Positions 20,931 to 29,213 of a DNA stretch of 64,000 bases are shown in pieces. Both the position numbers and the translations under genes were made by a program. The DNA comes from Sporosarcina sp. FSL K6-1522 (GTDB taxonomy: Bacteria; Bacillota; Bacilli; Bacillales_A; Planococcaceae): NCBI RefSeq assembly GCF_038622445.1, contig NZ_CP152019.1, positions 4,252,501 through 4,316,500 of the forward strand, read 5' to 3'. The number at the start of each line of letters is the position of its first letter. Within the stretch, counting starts at the first letter, position 1. The notes beneath the pieces are model-generated. The model saw nothing but the letters and a program-made list of their open reading frames with translations. It was not told the DNA's origin and ran no database searches.

Positions 20931-21701
20931 TCAAATACCTAATGGCACAATATACATGCCTGCTTCTTGATCCGTTTTAACCGCGACGTCAACGCCATAA
21001 ATTTCTTTGATTGTTTGTGCCGTGATCACTTCACTTGGTGCACCTTTTACGACAATCTCTCCATCTTTCATCACAATAATGACGTCGCTATAACGAATCG
21101 CCTGATTAATGTCGTGTAACACCATGACGATGGACATGCCATGTGTACGATTCAACTGCTTGATGAGTTCCAACAGCTCATACTGATAATAAATATCTAA
21201 ATACGTCGTCGGTTCATCTAAGAACAAAAAGGGGGTTTTTTGCGCCAATGCCATGGCAATCCAAACCCGTTGCATTTGACCACCTGATAATGCGTGAATC
21301 GGCATGGAGCGTTTTTCTGTCAGATTGGTGCAATCTAACGCCCAAGCAACCGCTTGCTCGTCTTCATCCGAAATCGCAGTGAATGGTTTCTTATAAGGTA
21401 TCCTGCCATAGCTCGTGAGCTTTTCGACCGTCATATCGGCAGGTGCATGATTGCTTTGATGGACAACGGCTAGTTTCCTTGCCAGTTCTTTCGGCTTGAA
21501 ATCAGTTATCCCCTTGCCATTCAATAGTACCTGTCCCTTTTGCGGCTGATGATGATTTGACATCACACCGAGCAACGTCGACTTCCCACAACCATTCGGG
21601 CCAATAATCGTCGTCACTTTCCCCGTATCAATCGTACTGCTAACCGCACGTAGCGTATTCACTTTTTGGTCGTAAGAAAAAGTAATATCTTTAATGTCCA
21701 T
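20931..21701 (-). CDS. Haem/siderophore ABC transporter ATPase (FecE/FhuC type)
   Basis: 256 aa from the ATG at 21701; a GTG at 21713 is possible but sits against its ribosome site. Energises uptake by the adjacent permease. Walker A IGPNGCGKST, Q-loop VVHQSNHAP, signature LSGGQMQRVWIAMAL, Walker B FLFLDEPTTYLD and the switch His in VLHDINQA are all intact, so it should be active. Its start overlaps the permease 3' end. It is the last gene of the NEAT operon, and haem is the probable cargo because of the upstream NEAT and IsdE-like genes. Confidence 0.9.
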   Translation of the reverse strand: MDIKDITFSYDQKVNTLRAVSSTIDTGKVTTIIGPNGCGKSTLLGVMSNHHQPQKGQVLLNGKGITDFKPKELARKLAVVHQSNHAPADMTVEKLTSYGRIPYKKPFTAISDEDEQAVAWALDCTNLTEKRSMPIHALSGGQMQRVWIAMALAQKTPFLFLDEPTTYLDIYYQYELLELIKQLNRTHGMSIVMVLHDINQAIRYSDVIIVMKDGEIVVKGAPSEVITAQTIKEIYGVDVAVKTDQEAGMYIVPLGI

Positions 21702-22683
21702 ATATTCGATCACTCTTTCTCAGTAAGAATACGAGGAATACTCCTCCGATAACCCCCATGATAATGGACGCCGGGATTTCATTGGGGGCAATAACTATTC
21801 TGCCTAACGTATCCGCCGTGACGATCAACAGCGCACCCGCCAATGCTGAAAATGGGATGAGTGCTTTATGATCTGAACCGACCAAAGCCCGACCAATATG
21901 CGGAATCAACAAGCCGACAAAGGCGAACAGTCCTGCAACAGCTGTTGCAATCGATGCGAGCAGAACTGCCACTAAGGAAATGACAAATCGTGCAAGATTT
22001 ACATTGACACCAAGGCTCTTGGCGGTTTTATCATTTAACGCCAAATAATTGCACCATGCATAAAGGGTAAATGCTAGCATAAGGCCAACCGTTCCATACA
22101 CGACGATAACTTCAACGTCAGCCCATTTCTTCATCGTGAGCGTCGATGTCGTCACTTGGCTCATCGATTGTGTAATGGCGCTACCGCTAAACCCAAGCGT
22201 CTGGCTCAATCCCGTAAACACTGCGTTCACCGCAACCCCGATTAATATCATGCGAAGCGGATCAAGCCCCGTTTTCCACGATAAAGAATAGACGAGGAAA
22301 AAGGCTAACGCACCGCCTACAAAAGCGAAGAGCGGCACATAGAAATAGAGTGTCGGAAACAAGGCTACAACCGCAATGGACATAAACCCTGCCCCTGCAG
22401 ACACACCGATAATGCCAGGATCTGCTAACGGATTACGCATCACCGCTTGAAACAACACGCCCGCTACCGACAGCGCTGCTCCTGCAAATAAGGCAATGAT
22501 AATGCGCGGAAGCCGTAAATCCTTAATAATCGCTACATCATCATTCGTTCCCGTGATTAGCCCTTGAATCAGTTCAACTGGCGTCACGCGGATACTCCCC
22601 GTAGTAGCAGCATATGCGACGACTATAATGAGTAATGTAATGACACCGATGAAACTAAGCGTTTTTCTATTTATATGAAGCAT
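21691..22683 (-). CDS. Haem/siderophore ABC transporter permease (FecCD/IsdF type)
   Basis: 330 aa with about nine or ten membrane helices. It has the family features RLPRIIIALFAGAALSVAGVLFQAVMRNPLADPGIIGVSAGA and GLIPHIGR-type coupling loop (FVGLLIPHIGRALVGSDHK), each shortened here in meaning: the RLPR start, the NPLADP loop and the PHIGR loop that contacts the ATPase. Only one permease gene is present, so it is expected to work as a homodimer. It stands 15 bp after the lipoprotein gene and overlaps the ATPase gene by about 11 nt. Confidence 0.9.
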   Translation of the reverse strand: MLHINRKTLSFIGVITLLIIVVAYAATTGSIRVTPVELIQGLITGTNDDVAIIKDLRLPRIIIALFAGAALSVAGVLFQAVMRNPLADPGIIGVSAGAGFMSIAVVALFPTLYFYVPLFAFVGGALAFFLVYSLSWKTGLDPLRMILIGVAVNAVFTGLSQTLGFSGSAITQSMSQVTTSTLTMKKWADVEVIVVYGTVGLMLAFTLYAWCNYLALNDKTAKSLGVNVNLARFVISLVAVLLASIATAVAGLFAFVGLLIPHIGRALVGSDHKALIPFSALAGALLIVTADTLGRIVIAPNEIPASIIMGVIGGVFLVFLLRKSDRIYGH

Positions 22684-22698
22684 CTTTTTTACCTACCT

Positions 22699-23580
22699 TT
22701 ATTCTGGATACAACATTTTTTGCAATTCATCCAACGCTTCAATCGCTGCTAGATTACCCGTTGTGCCAAATAGTAGTTCATCCAAATCATAGACTCGATC
22801 GTTTTTTACAGCCTCAAAATGTTTCCACACATCATTTGTCCGGAATTCTTCGTCAAACATTTGGATGACTTGTTCTGGCATCCCATGTGCTGCTCGTAAA
22901 ATGATATCCGGCTTCGCCTGCTGTAAATGTTCTGTATTGGATGATAAAAACTCTACGCTCTCACCGGTAATGACATTTTTCCCACCGCTTCGCTTCACCA
23001 AATCGCCAATATAGGAATTCTCTGTTGCAACGAGATAACTACCCGGAATGCCGAGTAAAATAAGAACGGACGGCTGTTTTTTTCCTTCTATCGACTGTTC
23101 AATGTCAGCCACTTTCTCTTCAAACTGCTGGACAATGGTCTCCGCTTGTTGTTGGCGATCATACTTTTCACCAAGTTTCAAAATCTCACTGTGCATGGCA
23201 TCGATGCTTTCTAAATTGACATACGTCATGTCAATGCCTCGCTCGTCAAACATCTCTTGTAAATCATATTTCAATGTAGTCACAGACAAAATCTCTGTTG
23301 GTTTCAGAGACAATAGCATTTCCATATCGGGGCTCATTGGATTCCCAACTTCTTTCGCACCTTCATAACGTTTCGGTAAATCCTTATAGCTGGACGGGAT
23401 TCCTACTAAATCCAGTTCGAGTGCATCCATAATTTCCGTTAGCGCAACGGTCGTTGCCACAACCCGATCCCCTTGTACATCGTTCGTTTCTTCGTTAGAC
23501 GAACCATCTTTTCCTGATGAACATCCAGCTAGCACAACAATAACTGCTAGTAGAACAAATAGATTACGCACTTTCTGCAT
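22699..23580 (-). CDS. isdE: Haem-binding ABC transporter lipoprotein, IsdE-like
   Basis: 293 aa. A lipobox (VVLAGCSS, Cys about 20) after a short signal peptide marks a membrane-anchored lipoprotein. The helical-backbone binding fold is shown by VVATTVALTEIMDALELDLVGIP (opening strand; beginning VVATTVALTEIM), NPMSPDMEMLLSLKPTEIL and VKNDRVYDL near the end. The MSPDMEML segment resembles the Met that ligates haem in IsdE. It should take haem from the wall NEAT proteins and pass it to the permease. The isdE name rests on context and motif, not on alignment. Confidence 0.8.
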   Translation of the reverse strand: MQKVRNLFVLLAVIVVLAGCSSGKDGSSNEETNDVQGDRVVATTVALTEIMDALELDLVGIPSSYKDLPKRYEGAKEVGNPMSPDMEMLLSLKPTEILSVTTLKYDLQEMFDERGIDMTYVNLESIDAMHSEILKLGEKYDRQQQAETIVQQFEEKVADIEQSIEGKKQPSVLILLGIPGSYLVATENSYIGDLVKRSGGKNVITGESVEFLSSNTEHLQQAKPDIILRAAHGMPEQVIQMFDEEFRTNDVWKHFEAVKNDRVYDLDELLFGTTGNLAAIEALDELQKMLYPE

Positions 23581-23614
23581 CGCTCTAACAACTCCTTGCT
23601 ACTTATGTAGAAGA

Positions 23615-23641
23615 AGGTCTTGATGACAAATATCAAGACCT
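23615..23641 (-). terminator. Attenuator-like hairpin between NEAT gene and isdE
   Basis: AGGTCTTGAT (23615-23624) pairs perfectly with ATCAAGACCT (23632-23641), and TTCTTCT follows on the minus strand. The T-run is weak, so it is probably a partial terminator that lowers expression of the transporter genes relative to the NEAT proteins. Confidence 0.6.
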
Positions 23642-23652
23642 ATCTAACTTCC

Positions 23653-24612
23653 TTATTGAGGCTGTATACGTTTTTTGATGCCGTAAAGTCCAAGACCTGC
23701 AAAGAGAAGTACGACCAAAATGCCTAGAATTGCTGCAAGACCAGTTTGGACAGTCGCTTGCGATGCGCCTTTCACTTCTCCGACAGCAACTTCCTCTACT
23801 TCACTTGTTGTTTGTTCCAGATTTTCTGCAAGTTCCTCTTCTGTATCTGGTTCCTCTACAGACATAGCTGTGTCGGTAGCATCATCAGTTGCACCGGATG
23901 CATCCAGTGCAACGGGTGCTTCAGTAGACGGCTCAGCTGCTGGATCCTCCGCTTTCTTTTCCGGGTTCACTGTTGGTGGAACTGTTTTTTCATTTTTTTC
24001 ATTGGCCCCGCCTTGCGCACCTACACGGGTATTCTCCGTCTTCGTCACGGTATCCGGTTTATTGTCAGCTGGCTTTTGTGGGGGCGTGACAGGTGTTTTA
24101 TCTGTCTCAGTCGGTTTAGGTGCTGGTTTTTCAGCAACGGGTGCTAATGGAATATCTGCTGTCGTAAACTTAAAACGAATGTCGTATTTATTGTCATACG
24201 AAAAGCCAGGAATGCCTGTCACAATGATATGAATTTTAGCATCGAGCAGTTTTTCGATATCCTGCACTTCAAACTTAACAACCCGTTGGTCCTTTGCCGT
24301 ATCTGTGCTTAGCACTTCCACATCCACAAGACCATTTGCTGATTGTACTTTGAAATACTGCCACCAAGAGCTCGTATTTAACGTCACAACTGCAAACGTT
24401 TTTCCATTTTGAATCATCACTTTTGCAGGACTCACCATGTAATCAATCGTCGTCGATTCGTCATCGCTATTCCCTTTTAACACCGTAAACGGCACGGAAT
24501 ACTCACCATCTGCAAATTTGGATGCCGCCGCTACTTTTCCAGGCGTGAATAAGGGAAGTATCGCCCATAACAGAACGAACATCGCTACCGTTAGCATCGA
24601 TTTTTTTCTCAA
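23653..24612 (-). CDS. NEAT-domain haem-binding protein, membrane-anchored
   Basis: 319 aa, TTG start after AAAGGAGCGTTTTCG. A signal peptide (residues 1-30) leads to one NEAT domain (about 34-155) with the haem motif YDNKY (Tyr139 and Tyr143, in SYDNKYDIRFKF). A long Pro/Glu/Thr-rich linker (156-280) follows, then a C-terminal membrane helix (GLAAILGILVVLLFAGLGLY) and a KKR tail. The usual LPXTG or NPQTN sortase motif is absent; the helix is preceded by SQATVQTG. It therefore probably stays in the membrane with its NEAT domain reaching through the wall, like IsdC in role. It lies between the NEAT-SLH and isdE genes. Confidence 0.87.
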   Translation of the reverse strand: MRKKSMLTVAMFVLLWAILPLFTPGKVAAASKFADGEYSVPFTVLKGNSDDESTTIDYMVSPAKVMIQNGKTFAVVTLNTSSWWQYFKVQSANGLVDVEVLSTDTAKDQRVVKFEVQDIEKLLDAKIHIIVTGIPGFSYDNKYDIRFKFTTADIPLAPVAEKPAPKPTETDKTPVTPPQKPADNKPDTVTKTENTRVGAQGGANEKNEKTVPPTVNPEKKAEDPAAEPSTEAPVALDASGATDDATDTAMSVEEPDTEEELAENLEQTTSEVEEVAVGEVKGASQATVQTGLAAILGILVVLLFAGLGLYGIKKRIQPQ

Positions 24613-24654
24613 CGAAAACGCTCCTTTCTAGCGAATATCTCTATCACCGACAAC

Positions 24655-24687
24655 ACCGGCTGCCGCTACAGAAGCAGCGACGCCGGT
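24655..24687 (-). other. GC-rich hairpin between NEAT genes, no U-tract
   Basis: ACCGGC-GCAGC arms (24655-24667 and 24673-24687) form a strong, slightly imperfect stem in the 90-bp gap. No T-run follows on the minus strand. It may guard the 3' end of the upstream NEAT-SLH mRNA segment against nucleases; inference only. Confidence 0.5.
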
Positions 24688-24702
24688 ATGAACTGTCACA
24701 TA

Positions 24703-26130
24703 TTATTTTTCAAGATTTTCTAGTAGATAGTAAACCATTTTAGACGCTTGGCCACGAGTTGCGCTTGCTTTTGGATCAAATACTTTCTTACCATCGATTG
24801 TTTTACCACCAATAATGCCAAGACCTGCTGCATAGTCAACGTTTGCTTTTGCGTAGTCAGAAATGCTAGCTGCATCTGCAAATTTCACATCGGTCGTAAC
24901 GCCTTCCAAAATACTTGCATCTTTATACTCAATCGCGCGAATGATCATCGTTGCCATTTGTTCACGTGAAATGAATTCATATGGACGGAATTTCCCGTTA
25001 CTACCTGTTGTAATACCTGCTTTTGCTGCCGCTTCAATTTCAGAAACAGCCCAATCTAGATTTTTCGGTACATCTGAAAACGTTCCTTGGTATTCTGCCT
25101 TCGGAAGCTCAAGTGCACGTGCTAAAATAATCGCAAATTGCGCTCTTGTCAGGTTATTGCCTGGTGAAAACGTTGTAGGTGTTGTTCCTTTAACGATTTC
25201 TTTCGCAGCAAGTGTCTCGATATATGTTTCAAAGCCTGTGCCTTTGATATCCTCAAATTTTACTTCTACTGGAGCTTTTACTGCTTGAATGCTTGTTTCA
25301 TCGAATGAAAGTCTAAAATCATAGTTTCCTGTATGGTTTGCTGCTGCCACGAAGACAGTTGCTTTCGCATTGACCACTTTTGAGAAATCAGCCACTTCAA
25401 ATGAAACAACTCTTTTGTTCGCCGCAACATCAGTCTTTACAACTGTTGCATCTACAAATTCTTCCCCTTGTTCCACTTGGAATGCAGTAATTTGTTCGTT
25501 GTTCGTAAGTGTTAGTTCCACTACTTTTTTACCGTCTTTCACAGTAAGTGAAGCAGGTGTTTCCATAAAACGAGCCATTGAAGAAGCTTTGTCTTCATCT
25601 GCGTGCAACGCTTTATAGTCGATTGTGTATGCGCCGTCTTTGAGTACCCCAGGGATTTTGCTGCTATCGAATTTCATACGGATATCATAATTATTATCAT
25701 ATGCACCCAGTCCTGGGATACCTGTTACAATAATGTGGATTTTCGCATTCAATACTTTGCTTAGATCCTGCACTTGAAATTTAACAATTTTCGTTTTTGC
25801 AGCTACATCTTCACTTACCACTTCAGCGTCTACGAAGTTTTTGTCTGTAAATGTACCTGGTTGTGTCGTTTGCACTTTCAATGACTGCCACCAGTCTGTG
25901 TTTGTCAACGTCACATAAGCAAATGTCTTGCCGTCTTCAACTACGATTTTCGCCTTGTCTTGCACATATTGATCTGTGACAGATTTTTCATCGCTAACAT
26001 CTTGTAAAATTTCAAATGGTAGTTCAAATTCTTGTTGAGCCGTCACTTCAGCTGCTTCAAATTGAGCAGCAGGCAATGCTGTAAATAATACAAGTAGTGC
26101 TGTAAATAACATAATTAGTTGTTTCTTCAT
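24703..26130 (-). CDS. S-layer-anchored haem-binding protein: two NEAT and three SLH domains
   Basis: 475 aa. Signal peptide (1-27), NEAT1 (about 30-160), NEAT2 (about 163-285), then three SLH domains (from about 292: TFSPGNNLTRAQFAIILARAL, GKFRPYEFISREQMATMIIRA and the ATRGQASKMVYYLLENLE end, each about 55-60 aa apart). SLH domains bind pyruvylated wall polysaccharide, so this is the outermost haem receptor. NEAT1 has YDNNY (Tyr144, Tyr148), the normal haem-binding pair. NEAT2 has His266 in the place of the first Tyr (NHTGNYDFR, Tyr270 kept), so its haem binding is altered or lost. Ribosome site GAAGGAGAGAAACGA. Second gene of the Fur-controlled operon. Confidence 0.92.
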   Translation of the reverse strand: MKKQLIMLFTALLVLFTALPAAQFEAAEVTAQQEFELPFEILQDVSDEKSVTDQYVQDKAKIVVEDGKTFAYVTLTNTDWWQSLKVQTTQPGTFTDKNFVDAEVVSEDVAAKTKIVKFQVQDLSKVLNAKIHIIVTGIPGLGAYDNNYDIRMKFDSSKIPGVLKDGAYTIDYKALHADEDKASSMARFMETPASLTVKDGKKVVELTLTNNEQITAFQVEQGEEFVDATVVKTDVAANKRVVSFEVADFSKVVNAKATVFVAAANHTGNYDFRLSFDETSIQAVKAPVEVKFEDIKGTGFETYIETLAAKEIVKGTTPTTFSPGNNLTRAQFAIILARALELPKAEYQGTFSDVPKNLDWAVSEIEAAAKAGITTGSNGKFRPYEFISREQMATMIIRAIEYKDASILEGVTTDVKFADAASISDYAKANVDYAAGLGIIGGKTIDGKKVFDPKASATRGQASKMVYYLLENLEK

Positions 26131-26151
26131 TCGTTTCTCTCCTTCAATTCT

Positions 26152-26802
26152 TTATGATTTTTTTGCTGTACGCGCCTTGTTTACAACGACAATTAGGATA
26201 ATAGCTCCAACGAGTAGCGCTGCCAATAGACTATAAATTAATGCATTACCGATTGGTTCATCTTGCTTATCAACTGCTTTGTCGGCCACCTCTTCTGATG
26301 AAGGTTCAGTCGCTTTGACGACAACTGCCGGTGCATCCGTCGCTTCCAACGTATCTACATCGAGGGCTAGACGGACTGTATATTTATGGTCATACTTGGG
26401 TTCCATCTCCTCGATCACGACATGCATTTGCATAAGCAATGGCTCAGCAATATCTCCATCTACTTTAAATGCCACCACACGCGTGTCCTGTTCCAAATCT
26501 TCGCTGACGATTTGCACGTCGGTAAATGATTCGCCATCTTTCGCTTGGATGACTTTAACCCATTCACTGTGATTCACCGTAAATTGTATGTACTGTCCAT
26601 CTTTATCAATGGTCAGCGTAGCTGGCTTTTCGAAATAATCGTTAGCAATCGACACCGAATCATTCTCGGCTTGCAACATTTCATACCCAACAGCATATGT
26701 CCCCTCTGCTAGATCAGTAGCATGGGCTTTCGGTAGATAAACGGTGCCCACCATGTAAACTAGGATGGCAGTGGCAAACGACAATAGTACCCCTTTTTTC
26801 AC
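26152..26802 (-). CDS. NEAT-domain protein with C-terminal membrane anchor
   Basis: About 216 aa. I chose the GTG at 26802 after AAAGGAGG; a TTG six bases upstream (26808) has a spacing that also works. Signal peptide, then one NEAT domain (TYAVGYEMLQ onward) with the haem motif YDHKY in EPKYDHKYTVRL. The C-terminus is a membrane helix (ALIYSLLAALLVGAIILIVVV) with an NKARTAKK tail and no sortase motif. First gene of the haem operon, behind a sigma-A promoter and a Fur box. It probably relays haem at the membrane. Confidence 0.85.
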   Translation of the reverse strand: MKKGVLLSFATAILVYMVGTVYLPKAHATDLAEGTYAVGYEMLQAENDSVSIANDYFEKPATLTIDKDGQYIQFTVNHSEWVKVIQAKDGESFTDVQIVSEDLEQDTRVVAFKVDGDIAEPLLMQMHVVIEEMEPKYDHKYTVRLALDVDTLEATDAPAVVVKATEPSSEEVADKAVDKQDEPIGNALIYSLLAALLVGAIILIVVVNKARTAKKS

Positions 26803-26896
26803 GAGCAATACCGCCTCCTTTCCAAATAGGTTTTGTAGAAGGAAAATCATTGACTTCCTTCCTCAGACAAGAATCCTTGCCGACATGGTTATATAA

Positions 26897-26953
26897 TGAG
26901 AACGATTATCACTTAGTACTCTTCTATAGTAACTGATAGATTCAGATTGTCAA
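26897..26953 (-). promoter_or_regulatory. Fur-controlled promoter of the haem operon
   Basis: On the minus strand TTGACA (26948-26953), a 16-bp spacer and TACTAT (26926-26931) form a sigma-A promoter; transcription should start near 26919. TGATAATCGTTCTCA (26897-26911) matches the 7-1-7 Fur box with two mismatches and lies at about +8 to +22. Iron-bound Fur should therefore block the operon. Confidence 0.82.
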
Positions 26954-27041
26954 TCCACTAACTCGGCCGTCTGAACGATTTTTATGAACTTTCGATGAAT
27001 GTTCATAGTTTAGCTACATCTCCTGCAATTATCAACAAAAA

Positions 27042-27188
27042 AAACCTTTTCAAGTACTATATAAGTTGAACAAAAGAACCTTCTTAACACGCTCAGCGCT
27101 TGCAGATGCCTCCCGCATGTAAGGCGCCTTCACTAGAAGATTAGGTGAAAATCATAAGTTCAGCTTATATAGTATACGAAAAAGGTTT
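27042..27188. repeat. 147-bp element with 30-bp imperfect inverted ends
   Basis: AAACCTTTTCAAG-TACTATATAAGTTGAAC (27042-27071, hyphen added) is the near-complement of 27158-27188, with 27 of 31 positions paired. About 86 bp lie between, including the palindrome AAGGCGCCTT (27121-27130). No ORF or clear target duplication is seen. On the minus strand eight T follow the stem, so it could end the aminopeptidase transcript as a giant hairpin. It could also be a MITE remnant. The rest of the 26803-27191 gap holds the haem promoter and AT-rich DNA. Confidence 0.6.
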
Positions 27189-27191
27189 GAT

Positions 27192-28256
27192 TCATAAATT
27201 CGGATGGGCATGAACAACATTGCCCTTGCGCCCTGTCGTTGCCACTGCCTGCGATAACGAGTTCAAGATGGCTTCTTCTGCAACGTCGGCCGCGCCAACA
27301 AAAAGGTTGTTCATCACTTCATGATCTTCGCGCAACTGACTCCGCGTTTCGACGGATGCTGTTGCCGTATGTGGAATTTTATGTGCCGTAGAAAAAGCAA
27401 TAACAATGTCACCACTTCCATGACTAAAATGACTTCCCGTTCTCCCCAGTCCAATGCCACATCTTTTCGCTACACGTAACAATTGCCTACTACTAAGTGG
27501 AGCATCTGTAGCCAACACCAAAATAATGGAGCCGTCCGCTGGTTTTGGGTAAGCCGGGACATCCGTCGTTTCAGGTACATGATATTTTTGGCTCTGGAAA
27601 TCTTCCTTCCTGCCAAAATTACTTAATACCATGCAACCAATCGTATACGATTGCCCCGTGCTGTCATCTGTCACAATGCGCGAAGAAGAGCCAATTCCTC
27701 CCTTGTAGCCAAAACAAATCATGCCCTTACCTGCACCGACAGCCCCTTCAGGCGCGACATCCGTCGACGCTTCCTGAATCGCTGCAACTGCATGATTAGG
27801 CTGAACCGGCATTGTACGAATCGAATTTAATCGGCTATCGTTGCACTCCCCGACCACTAGATTGATGGTGCCTGTCGTATCGCCAATCTCCGGGTTATTC
27901 TCCAGCATATACGTCAATGTCCCTTGTGTCACAGCAGGCACCGCAAACGTATTCGTTAGCATAATCGGAGACTCAATAAGCCCCAATTCATTCACCTGTA
28001 CGAGACCTGTCGTTTTCCCAAAACCATTTAACACATAGCTCGCACCGACGACTTTCTGTTGAAACAAATCTTCCCCATGCGGCAAAATAGCCGTCACACC
28101 CGTACAAGCATGTTCGCCATTTTCTAACGGATGATCCAGCGTCACATGCCCGACCTTGACCCCTTCTACATCCGTAATACAATTCTTTTCTCCAACAGGT
28201 AGACTACCAATGATGATGCCTTTTTCTCTAATTTTTTCTGGATGACGTTGTGTCAA
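27192..28256 (-). CDS. DmpA/BapA-type aminopeptidase (peptidase family S58)
   Basis: 354 aa, TTG start after GGAGTGAAGAGAT. Family S58 enzymes are Ntn-hydrolases that cut themselves before a Ser or Thr to give two chains, and remove N-terminal residues, including D- and beta-amino acids, from short peptides. The start NCITDVEGVKVGHVTLDHP, the segment VVGECNDSRLN and the autoprocessing region FGYKGGIGSSSRIV (nucleophile Ser after GIG) are visible. It lies 45 bp after the DppA-type D-aminopeptidase and closes the peptide cluster. Substrate range cannot be read from sequence. Confidence 0.88.
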   Translation of the reverse strand: MTQRHPEKIREKGIIIGSLPVGEKNCITDVEGVKVGHVTLDHPLENGEHACTGVTAILPHGEDLFQQKVVGASYVLNGFGKTTGLVQVNELGLIESPIMLTNTFAVPAVTQGTLTYMLENNPEIGDTTGTINLVVGECNDSRLNSIRTMPVQPNHAVAAIQEASTDVAPEGAVGAGKGMICFGYKGGIGSSSRIVTDDSTGQSYTIGCMVLSNFGRKEDFQSQKYHVPETTDVPAYPKPADGSIILVLATDAPLSSRQLLRVAKRCGIGLGRTGSHFSHGSGDIVIAFSTAHKIPHTATASVETRSQLREDHEVMNNLFVGAADVAEEAILNSLSQAVATTGRKGNVVHAHPNL

Positions 28257-28301
28257 ATCTCTTCACTCCAAATGAATTTATAGTAAGCTACCGCTATTTC
28301 T

Positions 28302-29120
28302 TTAAGAAATAGAGGCAGCCATCATAATCGCACTGCGAATCAATTGATAACTAGCTAATACATTATCCGTTGTAAAAGAAATCGTCAGCGGATCGACCCG
28401 TGTCACAATCGGTAGAATTTCTACCGCATCCGCCAATCCTGTATGTAAAAACGTCACTTGCACTGCATATGGCGGCGCCATCGTAAAAGGTTGAATCGCT
28501 TCATAATTTTGCAGCGCTTTTTTAGTACCTTCTTTTATAAGCGCCCGTGCTTCAGCCGGATGGACATTCAGAGCTGTCGTACGGCTAATGGTTTGCTTGA
28601 CGACTGCCTGATGAATATTCGGAACGCATTTCGCAGCTTCAACGGCGAGTAAATTACAGCCCGAGACAAAAATCACAGGCACACCAAAGTGACCCGCAAC
28701 AAGCGCATTTAAACCAAATTCACCAAGTTCTACACCATTTATTTTAATCGACCGCACAACTCGTCCATTAAATGTATGGTTAAGTATGCCATTGTCGCCC
28801 ATTTTCGTATGATAGCCGACAAAAAGAACAGCGTCAAAATCCGCATCGATTCCTTCCATCATAGCCAACTTTTTGGGCGAACCTAAAATGAGCTCCGCTT
28901 TTGTCTGTAATTGTTCATGATAGAGATTACGCATCGTACCATGCGAGTCATTGACAACGATTTTTTCAGCCCCCGCCTCCAATGCTCCTTGAATACATGC
29001 GTTGACTTCTTCCGTCATGAGCCTCCTCGCATAGTCATGCTCTCTACCATCTCGAGACGTATGCTCGCCGTGAACGACTCCTGAAACCCCTTCTATGTCC
29101 GCTGATATAAAAATCTTCAT
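28302..29120 (-). CDS. D-aminopeptidase, DppA family (peptidase M55)
   Basis: 272 aa from the ATG at 29120, which follows GGAGGAGGCACTT; an ATG 30 nt upstream precedes that ribosome site. M55 enzymes are decameric zinc peptidases that release D-amino acids such as D-Ala from short peptides. Metal ligands are seen in FISADIEGVSGV (Asp and Glu), in VVNDSHGTM and in VGYHTKMG; HTFNG is also family-typical. The gene sits between an unrecognised regulator and the DmpA-type gene, downstream of a dipeptide transporter, as in dpp operons of Bacillus. It probably helps use D-Ala-containing cell-wall peptides. Confidence 0.92.
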   Translation of the reverse strand: MKIFISADIEGVSGVVHGEHTSRDGREHDYARRLMTEEVNACIQGALEAGAEKIVVNDSHGTMRNLYHEQLQTKAELILGSPKKLAMMEGIDADFDAVLFVGYHTKMGDNGILNHTFNGRVVRSIKINGVELGEFGLNALVAGHFGVPVIFVSGCNLLAVEAAKCVPNIHQAVVKQTISRTTALNVHPAEARALIKEGTKKALQNYEAIQPFTMAPPYAVQVTFLHTGLADAVEILPIVTRVDPLTISFTTDNVLASYQLIRSAIMMAASIS

Positions 29121-29213
29121 AAGTGCCTCCTCCACGACAAATCGCTTCATTTCATATGCACACTACGCTCCCCTAATGGCGGCGAAGTAGCCCCGTAGTT
29201 GTAGCATAGGTCG

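Noticed and set aside
28292..28310. Terminator between the D-aminopeptidase and DmpA-type genes
   Set aside because: CTATTTCTT/AAGAAATAG can pair but has almost no loop and no U-tract, and it overlaps the stop codon.
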